Below, one piece after another: positions 24,712-36,192 of a stretch of 64,000 nt of DNA (positions are counted from its first letter, which is position 1; each line of letters opens with the position of its first letter). The stretch spans positions 66,734,676-66,798,675 of the forward strand of contig CM049316.1 of assembly GCA_026874595.1 (NCBI GenBank). Reading direction: 5' to 3'. The position numbers and the translations under genes were made by a program. This DNA comes from Sipunculus nudus (lineage: Eukaryota > Annelida > Sipuncula > Golfingiida > Sipunculidae). The notes beneath the pieces are model-generated. The model was not told the origin of the DNA. It did no database searches and saw nothing but the letters and a program-made list of their open reading frames with translations.

Positions 24712-26579
24712 TTATTTGTCATTTTATTTTCTTGTTAACGTATGACTGTCGTTTATTATATGTGGAGTATACATAGCGTGTGTGAGATCTCAGGTCTGTC
24801 TGTTATTCTGACTGACTGAAAAAGAACCTGGAAAGTCAAATCACCCGGTCTGTGACAATGTATTTATTATTATAAAAATACGCAAGGTAGCACTATAAAA
24901 AATCAATATTCATTAGAAAGACCAACTCTATCATTAAAAAAAATAAAATAAAGCAAAATTATTGGAAAAAAAGAACTGCGATGTTTTTAAACATTACAAC
25001 TTAGTGGCACACTAAATACTAGGGAGCAAACTCCACCCTAAGCATAGGAAGAATCCGTTTTAATTATTTAACGTGTAGTCCCGGTAAATTACAGCTGTTC
25101 CGTTTCGATGATCATGGAAAGCATATTTGCCATGGTGCATTTATCAAATACGTGCGATGGGAAAAGTTCTCTTATATATTCCAAGTTAAAACAGATAAAA
25201 AGATATGAATATCGCTTTTCGGAAACTGCTTCAGTAAAACGTGTAATATTGTGAACAACACAAATGATTTTTTAATACACTTACTTTATGACCTTACTAG
25301 TCCCATTCCGAAAATACTGAACAATAGGCCCAGTAAAGACTCTGGGCCAATTTTCGCCCTTGAATATTTCTTAGTTGTTTTAAGTCATCACCTGAATTCA
25401 TTTAGAGTCTGTACAAAAAGTGTCTCTGTGAGAATTTCCCAACACAAAATCTCAAGGTTTGAACAATTGGGGAAGGATGGGTGAATCAGGAATGCAAATA
25501 TTCAGATGAGAAATGTCTGACAAACAATCAGTCGAAGTAATGAGTCAGATATTTGTCTCAGGGGCCTGTATATCCAATTAGACTTGTAGCAATTACTACC
25601 GTTTAGGACAGGTACATATCCGTTTTGTTTTTTTCCGAAACGTTTAAATGGTTATTACAGAAATATAACTTTATATTTTCAAACCTCCATCAAAGTAAGT
25701 TATATGGTGCATGACCGTAATATAAGTGATCAATTTATTATTTACTCATTGGCTAAAGGGACTTTCCAGTATATGACAGGCTATATATTTAAGACAAAAT
25801 CAAGAATTACAATGGCACATTTTCCATTTGCAACTGTATGTCAAAATAAGAACAAAAGGGGCCTTTAATGACATCATGAGCAAAGCTCAGTGGAGGATAC
25901 TAGGGCCGGCTTTTGTATAATTTTTTTATTATTTTTTTTTTATTCAATATTGCACGAGACATGGTCAAACTGTGGCAGACCCTCCTGATGCCCTACTAAA
26001 ATACTGCAGAACCCTAGAAAAATTTCCAAAAGCGAAGCAAAACGTAGCCACTCGTAGTTCGCAACGCTGGACCAATAGGCTTAGCACGGGGAAAACCGTG
26101 TAACCGTGAAACCCTGAAATAATTCGTACCTGAACCCTGCTTTTGAAAATTTCCGACTGGTGCAAGGCCAACTAGGAACCCGCTACTGCAACTTAAACTC
26201 GAGTTCCACTAGTAGGGTTTTACTACTATTCAATTTTATCCTAACCGATCTCGGCAAAGTATTGCACGCAACCTCCACCGGAATGCGTTGCCCATTTAAG
26301 ACTTTTGATGATTATTAACTATGGGTCACTAGGTTTGAGTACGGCCTAACTAGGAGTGACTGCAGTTAATAACGAAGGAAAACTGACGTGTAACGGGGAA
26401 GCAAAAGCGTATGAATGCATGTTTATACCCTCATGTACTTCTACGTCTCACCTCGTCCTACTAGGTAACACCTAGGTGAACTACGAGTGATTCCTTTTTT
26501 GCTGTTTTACGCTGAATTTCTCCTCTAAACAGAGGATACATTGATTCGAGGTACGTTTCATTAAATACCCGTCCCAAAG
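24712..26579. other. Non-coding
   Basis: Ends in a more mixed-composition block (25970-26500) with several ACCCTGAAA/ACCGTGTAACCGTGAAACC phrases, possibly repeat-derived. No gene recognised. Confidence 0.45.
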
Positions 26580-27060
26580 TTCAGCATATGCTGCCCTTGG
26601 AGGAGCTGCTGTATTTGTGCTGTATTTATACTCATATTATGCTGATAACTGGAGCAGCAATCCAGCAGATGTTACTATCTGCCTGTGTTCTCTGCTCCAT
26701 ATCTGCTGCTAGAATCAGCAGTTTTAGAGCATATACTCTTTTACTACCGAATCTCAGTATATTTACAGCAGCTATACTAAAAATATGCTGTTCTGAAATA
26801 GCCATCTTGGCAGATAAAGCAACTCCTGCTATTTCTCTGCTGCCTCAGGGTGTACCAGTTAGTCCAGATGGGAGAGCAGATATCCAGAGAGCAGATTTTC
26901 AGCATATCCTCACGCACTGCTGTTCTGAAATAGTTCCAACAGCGATCAGCGTTTTCTTAAGCCTACAGAGCAGATTTTGAGCATATGCTGATTCGGTGCC
27001 GTATTGAGATAGACAGTGCGATAAAATTAAATTCATTAGCAAATGCCATGGACAGCAGAT
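26580..27060. repeat. CAG/CTG-rich degenerate repeat block
   Basis: A dense cluster of CAGCAGAT/ATCTGCTG and AGCATATGCT words. TGCTGTTCTGAAATAG occurs at about 26790 and 26921. GAGCAGATTTTCAGCATATCC and GAGCAGATTTTGAGCATATGC occur at about 26890 and 26968. A 130-codon open frame crosses it (26588-26980, plus) but has no recognisable domain and is explained by the stop-poor repeat words. Confidence 0.6.
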
Positions 27061-27069
27061 GTAAGAGAT

Positions 27070-27071
<2 letters not shown>

Positions 27072-27129
<58 letters not shown>
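27072..27129. repeat. (TA)n microsatellite
   Basis: Perfect TA repeat at the end of the CAG/CTG-rich block. Confidence 0.95.
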
Positions 27130-27131
<2 letters not shown>

Positions 27132-27577
27132 TGAAATCAACACTGTATTTACATAGCCCGGGCCTGTTCCCCTCAAAGTCACACCAAGTACAAGTCATTT
27201 TGAGCGCAAAGGGATACTGGCATTATAAAAACACTTTGACTCAGTTGCTTATAAAAATGAGAGAATGAAAAGTTGTCTCACATCGTAAGGGATTCTTGGG
27301 CTGATTCCGGGATAATGGTATATTTGTCGGGGAATTAACCCACACACAGAAACAAAATTCAGTGTGATAATGCAAGTACGAAATTAGCCCATCAGCTCAT
27401 GCTTGTATTACCAGGCCCGCCCGATTAAAACACATTGTATTATAGAAGTGCATAGGGCTACATGTGAGGCTGTGGCTACACAGGGCAGTTGACATCAACT
27501 TGATCAGCAGAACACCGCCGGACTCCACTTGACTGTGACCTAAAAATGATAAACCGGGGTTAACATGTTCAACGCAC

Positions 27578-27635
27578 ATGGCTGCATCGTCAAGCATGAA
27601 CGGAGGCCAATTTCTCTCGGAAGGCGCAAAAAAGT
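27578..27635 (+). other. Candidate first coding exon
   Basis: ATG followed by 18 open codons (MAASSSMNGGQFLSEGAKK) and one base, then a strong donor T|GTAAGT. The local sequence is GC-richer than the surroundings. No downstream exon was found and no domain is recognisable, so it is a weak candidate. Confidence 0.25.
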
Positions 27636-28540
27636 GTAAGTTATCCACTTTCTTAGCTCTCACCAACTCTGTTATTTCCGAATTTAGGCAGATCTGTATT
27701 TGTAAACATTTTTTTCTGATGAGGAGATGTGTTAATCAGCTTAGTTATATAGGGGGTCTTCACTCCGCCCTCGGATAGTCGGCCTCTCCCGAGTTCAGGC
27801 TGAAGTAGGACATTTTGAAACGGGGGGTGGGGGGGGGGGGGGACCACAGGCGCTTGACACAAGTCTGTATTAGCCTAAGTAGGTAGACGGGGTAAGTCAA
27901 GAAGTAAAATAGATTGAAATTCAAAGTAAAAGTGTTATGTTGGGACTAGATGGTTTATTTGAAGTGAACCTGAACTGAAATAAAAGGCCGGTGTGGCCGG
28001 AGTCCTATTTCTCCCTAATTATCGCCCAGGCTAATGTTTTAATATTGTGTCAAGCTTAAAAAGGGCCACAGGGCCTCCCGTTCTAAACATTATTCAGTAT
28101 TTGAATTATTAAAAACTGTGATCTGAATTATACAATCTGGTGGTTAAAAAGAAGGCTTTTTTTAAGATAATATAAGATAACATTTATTAACCTTCAGTTC
28201 CAGGAATTTGTTGTTAAATTGCAATTCATTGCATGAAAATAAATAATTACATAAAAATAATATATAAAAATACATAAAAAACGCATAACGTATTGACTTT
28301 CCATGTAGAAACAAGCATGTAAAAATGATAACACAGATAATTCTGCAGGTAAATTACATAATCGAACTTTAAATTGTGCTTGAACGAACAAGTTTTAATT
28401 CACAAATTTAAGCTTTTTATATCCAAACTTTTAATTGCTAATTTGTTTCCACCCTAATATCCAAAGGGATGATATCCTGTTTTGTTTGCCATACCAATGT
28501 CTTAAATGCAAAATATTTATGGGTGGGGGGGGGTCCAATA

Positions 28541-28541
<1 letters not shown>

Positions 28542-28603
<62 letters not shown>
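28542..28603. repeat. (TA)n microsatellite
   Basis: Perfect TA repeat preceded by a G run (28524-28533). Confidence 0.95.
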
Positions 28604-28606
<3 letters not shown>

Positions 28607-29134
28607 TGATGAGGTCGATATGGGAAGGGGGTAGTCTATGAGTCTATCAGGTAATCTTGTACGCTCTTTACATCGAACTTTACCTATTGGCCTACCTATA
28701 TTGTAAGCGCTGTTTATTATGACCTCGTATCCTGAAATGGTGCACCAGAGGGGAGTACTGCGTTTTTGTCTAATCATATGAGACTTTTTGCTGGAAGACA
28801 GAGCCAAGCGAGGAATACACGGAGCCAATGTTGTTCATTTCGTTTTTAGTGACAGCTTATCGCCCCGGTAACCGTCCGAACAGGCCACAGGCTCAGAGAG
28901 AATGGGCCCAGACGTGGTTTGCTTAGGTACTGGGCACTTTGGATGCCCGGCCGGTGAGCTGTAATTCAAACGAAACGTAACAACAAAGGCTGCGTGCACA
29001 CCTCGCTGGCTGTTTCAGTTCTGCAAACAACAAATACATGGCTACGCTTACACCGTCATAATGTCATAATGGAATCGGTCGATGATGCGAGAATGCAGAG
29101 GGAGCAATTAAAATTCGACCAAAAACTGTCATGA

Positions 29135-29155
29135 AGCTGCGCTTAAAGCGCAGCT
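29135..29155. repeat. Perfect 21-nt palindrome
   Basis: AGCTGCGCTT-A-AAGCGCAGCT: 10-bp arms with a single central base, in a locally GC-rich stretch. Confidence 0.9.
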
Positions 29156-29415
29156 ATGGGCGGAGCCAGTATGCTTGTCGAGTGTTTGGTCATTGCCATC
29201 AGGTTGGCTGCTTGTCACACCATACGCACTTTTTTTTTCAGCGGACAACGAACCGCCATCTGGTGTCTAAATAAATCATAAACGGTCAAAGCAGACAGCG
29301 TGTACACTTGTTTTATGAATAATTAAATAATAATTTGAACTGCTATTTTACTCAAAACGTTGTGTCCTTGGGACTTGTCCTTCCACGAACTCAGCATTAA
29401 TTTAATGGTTGTTCA

Positions 29416-29417
<2 letters not shown>

Positions 29418-29461
<44 letters not shown>
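29418..29461. repeat. (TA)n microsatellite
   Basis: Perfect TA repeat. Confidence 0.95.
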
Positions 29462-29464
<3 letters not shown>

Positions 29465-29784
29465 GGTCACTTGTTCTAAGAATATTTTAACTGTTATTTT
29501 ACTCATTTTTTCCCCAGGTTTCCGTTTTATGTATAGCAGTGCAACACCTGGAAGAGTGCAAAATGATATGATATGTATCCTCGTCTCACCAGGGACATTT
29601 ATAGCCAATGTTGAGTGTATGTCATTAATAAAGGTTTATCATATTGTTACACATGGAAAGGTATGTATTTTTTCATTGGTGTGAAAGAGGATGTTGATCC
29701 GTGTACACTTATCAAGAAAATACACTTACAGAAAAATTGAGAGAGTGAATGTGATGTGAAAGACTATTTACATGTGTGTGCTCT

Positions 29785-29940
29785 AAGACAGCACTGCACA
29801 AGGAGAGCACACAGGTCTGCTCCGAAAGAGCACAAAGATCTGCAATAGGAGAGCAAACAGGTCTGCTCAAAGAGAGCACTGCTGCAGGGGAGCGCACAGC
29901 ACTGCTCCAGGGGAGGACATAGGTTTGTTGCGAAGGATGC
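29785..29940. repeat. Minisatellite, 22-24-bp unit
   Basis: About six imperfect units of GGAGAGCACACAGGTCTGCTCC. An open frame on the minus strand across it is a product of the repeat. Confidence 0.75.
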
Positions 29941-30135
29941 AATCCATCGTCTTTACAGCCATACCTGGTTGCGTAAATCAAGCTTTTCTGTATATTATAT
30001 TACTTACGAACCCAAACAAAGGATGTAACAACTTCTGAGAAAAAAAAATTGCCGGGATATGTTATCGATAACTGCTATCATAATTAACCATTTGGAAGTA
30101 CTCTAAGTATAACCACAGATAATGCTCGCACTTAC

Positions 30136-30192
30136 CGTGTACTGCAAAAGCGCCCACACTGTGTATGAGCGCGATTCCTGGGTTCTTATATA
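30136..30192 (-). promoter_or_regulatory. Candidate core promoter with short first exon
   Basis: The minus strand has a TATA box (TATATAAG, plus 30185-30192) followed about 50 nt later by a strong donor (ACACG|GTAAGTG, last exon base 30136). The arrangement is the same as the GPCR promoter. No coding exon was recognised downstream at lower coordinates. Confidence 0.3.
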
Positions 30193-30399
30193 ACAACAAT
30201 ATGCCAAGCTTGTATGCATGTGGCTCCTCCCAATTGCCTATCCCATAAACATACTGCAGTATAAAGATAAAATCTGACAAATGGTTATAGGCTTGTCTAG
30301 TTAAACAAGGTTAAAATATGATCGGAGTTATATTTCCACGTCTCTGTTCTTATAAACACCAGTCAGTCTGATTTGAGTGTATGTGTGTAAATATCCAGA

Positions 30400-30401
<2 letters not shown>

Positions 30402-30471
<70 letters not shown>
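30402..30471. repeat. (CT)n(TA)n compound microsatellite
   Basis: CT repeat to about 30435, then TA repeat. Confidence 0.95.
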
Positions 30472-30474
<3 letters not shown>

Positions 30475-30659
30475 ATTGTCCGGCTCTTCAGAATTGAATT
30501 GAAAAACTTTTACGCATACGACATTCTGGATAAAGTAATGCTTAAAAATAAAACCAGTTACCGTCTATCAATATATGATTTAATCATGTAGTTGAGATTA
30601 AAATTTAGGCTATTCTAATATTAAATGACTAAAAGTTGAACAGAGATATAGAAATGCTG

Positions 30660-31145
30660 CTTTGACGATCGTCCGTTAGGCAATACGGTTTTCCAGTCGT
30701 CCGTTAGCAGGGCACAAATCGGTTTCGCTTGATCTGGAAACCTGTAGGTTAATATCCTGTGAGGTTAATAAAACATCTCCTTCGAAACCTGAAACCAGGT
30801 CACTGAGACCTATGTCCTCTGAGCTATGGAGTTTTTTTTGTGTACCGCAGAATAATTAAAAACTTTATACTAAATTTTAAGTATTAATGCATGAAATATT
30901 ATAATTTTGATCTAGCTTTTACTGATCATCAACAATTTCAACCAATGCTTAGAACTGATGGCGCCACCTGTATTTTTCTATTTTTTTCGAATTTTTGTAT
31001 ATATTTGAGACGGTCAAATGACAACAATTGTGTAGTTTCTATAGTTCCTCAGCGTTTGTTTCATCTAGTGTCCTGACACATTATATATTTACTGTCCATG
31101 ACTAGTTTTGTCCGTTCCTGAAGACTTGTGGTGCCATCTGTATTT
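30660..31145. repeat. Dispersed repeat, copy 2
   Basis: Counterpart of 10541-10975 on the same strand, about 20 kb away: GTCCGTTAG, CAGAATAATTAAAA, GATGGCGCCACCTGTATTTTTC, GTTTCATCTAGTGTCCTGA and TGACTAGTTTTGTCCGTTCCTGAAGAC. Long A/T runs separate the shared words. Confidence 0.6.
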
Positions 31146-31904
31146 TTATTATTTTAAATAATTTTTTTACCCTAAATCACATTTGCAATAATCCAATGAA
31201 TAGAACATAGGCGGCCAAAAAGGACTTTAAAGATAAGCGTCGATGTAGCATGGCTTTCATTCACAATTTAATGATTATTGAATATTTTGTCAATCGACAA
31301 GTCTGATATCGGTGTCAGTAGGTAAAGCATGTAACATAACTTTTACATGTAACAGGTAACAGGTAAGATCATACTATGATTAGATTAATGATACACTTTA
31401 TCGTGAATAATGATGGAGTGCATCACTGGCACACCGTGAAATGGACCATTGTATAAGGTTGATATGCAATTGAACAGGTTTGACCAGCAACAATCCTACC
31501 CGTCGTCCACCCGTATATCCGCACATATGCAGTTAACCGTCCGAGGTGACACGGACACAGTTAGGGTTACACATAACTGCTATTTTGAACACATGTTGGA
31601 AATGAAGAAATCAGGTGGCCAGATTTAGTAGATAACGCAATGATTGTTGATTGGTGATTGTTTTGATCAAATTATAGGAAGTATTATACGGTTATTATAG
31701 ATAATAATCTTCAAGATGTGGACTTCAAGTATATTTTTATAGTAGCATTATTCAATTAGGGTAAAAAGTTATTTAGAATGGGTAGATTTGGAATGTGTGT
31801 GTAAATGCATATATGCACACAGTTTCGAATACATAATGTTAAATTAAATAATATATTGAAAATAAATTTTAATAATGCGGTCATATACGGAATGATATAT
31901 ATTA

Positions 31905-31906
<2 letters not shown>

Positions 31907-31936
<30 letters not shown>
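31907..31936. repeat. (TA)n microsatellite
   Basis: TA repeat following TATATATTATG. Confidence 0.95.
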
Positions 31937-31939
<3 letters not shown>

Positions 31940-32359
31940 CGTATGATACCTAATATAATGTGTCGCCTTTACAAAACAATAAATTCTTGACATTGGTGTG
32001 CATAACACATTCCCGCCAGGGGTTGTTCTATTAACATTTCATCAGCGAACACGGTAGTACCATGCTGAGAGCAATGTCATATTTATGCAAATGGTTCTAC
32101 ATATTAATGCCAGCATGTCAAAATCATAACAGGTTATTGCTAGACTGCTTTTTATAGATACATTTTAGTCGAGCTGGGATGGTTCATAGTCATTATAAGC
32201 ACTCCTCGTACCGTTTGGTACTGCGCCTTAAAACACCTTAACATGTGGCCTAGAGTATTCTGGACAGAAAATATATTTTACCATCATGAAGGAGGTAAAG
32301 AACCATTTAAGACTAACAGATTGGCGTTTGTATATCAACGTATGTCATACGTTGACGGC

Positions 32360-32880
32360 AATGAAGTTGGACCGATATTCGACATCGATATACGCATGCT
32401 AATATTAAGTATTTCATATAAGTGACATTGGATATTAACATGCAAATATCACAAAAAAAAGTATATAAATTAGTGACATTCAATATTCGATATGCAACAT
32501 TCGGGAAAAACTCGAAACGTTTTGACGAGAGGGCCTCAGATTCACTGTCGACATTTTCGCTTGATACATGCCTAGCCGTCACAGGCATCTAACATAACAC
32601 GCTCAACCCCGGCAAACCAGCTCTTCATCCTGTGCTGAATCCTCTGTACTGTGAATCTCTGTACTAGATCGGCAGGTTTATCGGCTTGTCAGTGGGGACT
32701 AACCTCTGGTATTCCCTTGGAAGAGTTCTCTAAAGGTCAATAATTTGTAATACTGAAAATAATAAGTGACATTTGAATTTCAAATATCAATAACAAAGCA
32801 ATAAGCATCATTCGACATTAGTATGCGAATATCGTATATCACACAAGTCAGCGTTATTAGATATTCTGCAGCGATCTGAG
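32360..32880. repeat. Degenerate outliers of the 197-bp satellite
   Basis: Two stretches (about 32360-32480 and 32760-32880) share GATATTCGACAT, GCATGCTAATATT, TATGCGAATATCGTATATCACACAAG and similar strings with the satellite core, but not the full unit. They suggest the array was once longer or that it grew from this flank. Confidence 0.55.
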
Positions 32881-33289
32881 ACGTCGCCTTCAAATTCTCA
32901 GAGTATTATCGTTTTTGACTGGCGTAACATATATAGATACTACAATCACCAAAACACCGTGTTGGAATAATATAAATATTACGAAAATGTGACTTCAGCA
33001 TTTTGAGCTTTCCTCTAAAACACAACGAAAAACGGCCAAATTTTGTTTTACGTGACTCTTGTTGTTCTTTTATCTTATTGAGGTGGATAAATGATCAGTG
33101 GAGATCCGGTAAAAGAGTTCGAAGGCGTGTGTGTGGAGGGGGGGGGGGGTTGCCGGGATAGGGGTGGGTGGAGATCCGTGACTTTCCCAAAATATTTAAA
33201 AGAAGTCTAGTATTTTTTTTATTTTTCTCTCTATTATCTGAAAACCCGAAGATTTTTCTGAGTGGCCTTTATCTGTTTGGCTTTCCGAC

Positions 33290-34965
33290 AAGCATTTTCA
33301 TGTGTGAAATTGGCATGCGAATGGCACAAGTCATGACACATCACTGCCCTAATATCCAGGAACTATACGAGGTGAATCCCCGTTGAACAGGTATCGGACT
33401 TGCCGAGCGCCGATAGTTTTACCTGAATCTCGCAGGTGAATATCAAATGTCGCTGAGTTGTGTGATATTCGATATTCGCAAGCTAATATCGCCTGTGTTC
33501 TTGATATTGGTATACACATATCTAAGGTCGTGGACCATTATTGGCCTTATTTGTATGAACTACATGAGGTGATTCCACGTTGCCCAAGTGTCGGACTGGC
33601 CGAGCAACGATAGTTTTCCCCGAATTTCGCAGTCGAATATCGAATGTCGCTGATTTGTGTGATATTCGATATTCGCATGCGAATGTCGCTTGTCTGCGAA
33701 ATTTTGGCATGCGAATTTCTAAGGCCAAAGCCCATTATTGTTTTTATATATATGAACTATACGAGGTTCGTCCACGTTGATCAGGTGTCGGACAGAGCAA
33801 GCGCCAATAGTTTTCCAGGATTTCGCAGTCAAATATCAACTGTTGCTAATTTGTGTGAAATCTGATTTTCGCAGGCGAATGCCGCTTGTCTGTGTGATAT
33901 TGGCGTACGAATATCTAAAGTCATGGCTCATCATTTGCCTAATTTGTATGAACTATACGAGGTGAATCAGCGTTCACTCGGTATCGGACTGGTCGGGCGC
34001 CGAGAGCTTTACCCGAATTTCGCAGGTGAATATCGAATGTCCTGATATGTATGATATTCGATATTCGCATGTGAATGTCGTTTGTCTGGCTGAGCTCAGC
34101 ATACGAATATCTAAGGGCATAGTATATCATTGCCCTTGAATGTATGGATATCTGTCGAGGAATTAATTATATGAGGTGGATCCATGGTGTTCAGTTGTCG
34201 TGCTGGCCAAGCGCCGATAGTTTTACCCGTTGTTACCCGTTGTTGTTACGAAAGGAAAAATACGAGTAAAACTCTACGGATCATATTATTTGGATACTAT
34301 TCCCGAATCCCGCAGTCGAATATTAAATGTCGCTGATTTTTTATGATATAACTTATTCGCATGCGGATGTCGCTTATCTGTGTGATATTGGCGTGCCAAT
34401 ATCTAAGGTAGTGGCCCATCAGTGCTGTAATATGTATGAACTATGCTAGATGAAAACTAATTGTCCAGGTGTGAGACTGGCCGAGCGCCGATAGTTTAAT
34501 TCGAATTTTGCTGTCGAATATCGAATGTTGATGATTTGTGGGATATTCGATATTCGCATGTGAATGTCGCTTGTCTGCTTAATATTGGCATGCGAATATC
34601 TAGGGTCAAGGCCCATCAGTGCTGTCATATGTATGAACTATACGAGATGACTCAATGTTGACCAGGTGTCGGACTGGCCGAGCGCCGATAGTTTTACCAA
34701 ATTTCGCGGTCGAATATCGAATGTTGCTGATTTGTGTGATATTTGATATTCGCAGGCCAAAATGTCGCTGTCTGCATGATACTGGCATGCAAATATCTTT
34801 GGTCGTGGCCCATCTTTGGTCTAATATGTATGACCTATATGAGATGAATCGATGTTGACCGGATGTCCCGAATTTCGATGGTGAATATCAAATGTCGCGG
34901 ATTAGTGTGGTATTTGATATTCGCAGGCAAATATCAAATATCGAATATCTGTCCAACTTCAGTCC
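33290..34965. repeat. Satellite array, 197-bp period, about 8.5 copies
   Basis: The phrase GAACTATACGAGG or a close variant recurs at 33361, 33558, 33755, 33951, 34165, 34439, 34636 and 34833. Five of the seven intervals are 196-197 bp; two are longer (214 and 274) because of insertions near 34140-34310. Each unit contains GTCGGACTGGCCGAGCG, a GAATATCGAAT...ATTCGATATTC inverted pair and the 14-bp palindrome ATTCGCATGCGAAT. Copies are diverged. Open frames run through the array on both strands, but they follow from the repeat period and I do not call them genes. Confidence 0.92.
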
Positions 34966-35269
34966 CGTATGAGGCGGATAAACTTTGAAATTAAGTCGGA
35001 TAGTTCTGACTGAGGCGATATGTGCACACTAATTAGCTTTAGGGAAGAGATTTGAGTATTTATCAATAATACAGATGCCCAAATGCTTCCACTTGAATGA
35101 TGATGAACTTCAATGAATAGGTGCAGGTTTTGTGCACAAAGAATGCCAATCCGTGCGGTCTTCTTTTCGATTCACATGTTGGGCAAATTTATTGCTGATA
35201 ATTCCTAATCAGTTCAAAATTCTTGAATCTATGAATCATCAGTATCAACAGAACACAAACGTGTTTCAG

Positions 35270-36192
35270 CTAGAGCATTGATATGGGAATTAAGGAAATG
35301 ATCATCAGAAATCACATCTCTGAAATGCAAATGAAGAGATCTTGTGTCATGGTATATTATTTTGAGTGTATCAGATGGTGCAGATCCTGGTGGTATAAAA
35401 TCGAGAGCAAGTTATCATCATTACACAGTCTGGCCATTTCATTGAAAAAGTTGATATTTTATTTTTATCAATATTTTAATACATACAAGCCATGGATTTT
35501 TTTGCCCTACTCAATGCAACATAATGTGCATTCCTAAGATTTCTGTGCTGTTCATGTTTACATCCACTTGATCAAGTGAATTGCCTTGTTCTGTTTATAT
35601 TGGTTTTGTAGCAAATAATAAGTATGTCTCTTGTCTGTACGGAATTTTTGAAAATAAATAAACTGTTAGAACTGACAAGACGAGATTCAGGGCGTTCAAT
35701 GCTATCTGTTGCCTGTTGTCATTCACGTGGTCTTTTCGAAAATTCAGCAAAGTCATGATCATTTTTGCCGCATAATTTAAATAAGCTCATACATATGAAT
35801 GTGTCTACCTAAAGGATGAGTGCAAGAGGGCAGTAAAGATCAGTTCTTGGAAATCCAGTTGTCATTTAATGGTTTGAATTGAAAGAATATTCCAATGACA
35901 AGTTCATGATGCCACCAAATGGTTCTTTGTTGCCTTTAACTTTTTTGAGACGAAAATGTACAATATAAAGAACATGCAATTTCCTACCATGTGTATTTTA
36001 TCGATCATTAATATTTTAAGCTGTCTAAACTGTGTCCGGAGTGTGTTTACGATTTCTAATGTCAAATTTTCTGTTATCAGATGCTTTATTTGGCTATATT
36101 CGGAAAGCATTATTGTGAAATTGTTGTCTAGCCCGTGCGAACACGCGATAGTGCAATCATACACACACATTGTACTCACACAAATGACAGAG
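35270..36192 (-). pseudogene. PIF1/Helitron-type helicase, C-terminal half (decayed)
   Basis: The minus strand encodes pieces of a PIF1-family superfamily 1 helicase of the kind carried by Helitron rolling-circle transposons. Visible in order: NTLRTQFRQLKILMIDKIHMVGN (the Walker B region, where the family has IDEISMVG, so the catalytic Glu is Lys), KEPFGGI in a shifted frame, LYCPLA and MYELI before an IMRQ-like box (about 35770-35850), QGNSLDQVDV (about 35560-35590), and motif VI YVALSRAK (35500-35523). Frameshifts and stops interrupt it repeatedly. Walker A lies at 37739-37771 on the same strand, separated by a foreign ~1.4-kb block. The motif order is right for one gene. It is inactive. 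Confidence 0.75.

Larger units (their letters stand above)
31146..33289. other. Non-coding before the satellite
   Basis: Holds the (TA)n tract at 31907, degenerate satellite pieces, and a G run near 33139-33150. No gene recognised. Confidence 0.5.

Noticed and set aside
29712-29981. 89-codon Ser/Cys-rich frame on the minus strand
   Set aside because: Explained by the 22-24-bp minisatellite.
33522-34858. Repeated 60-73-codon open frames with shared peptides on both strands
   Set aside because: They follow the 197-bp satellite period and occur on both strands; a period that is not a multiple of three and diverged copies argue against a protein.
33290-34965. CRISPR-like array
   Set aside because: Units are long, contiguous and diverged, with no short identical repeats separated by unique spacers; the DNA is eukaryotic.
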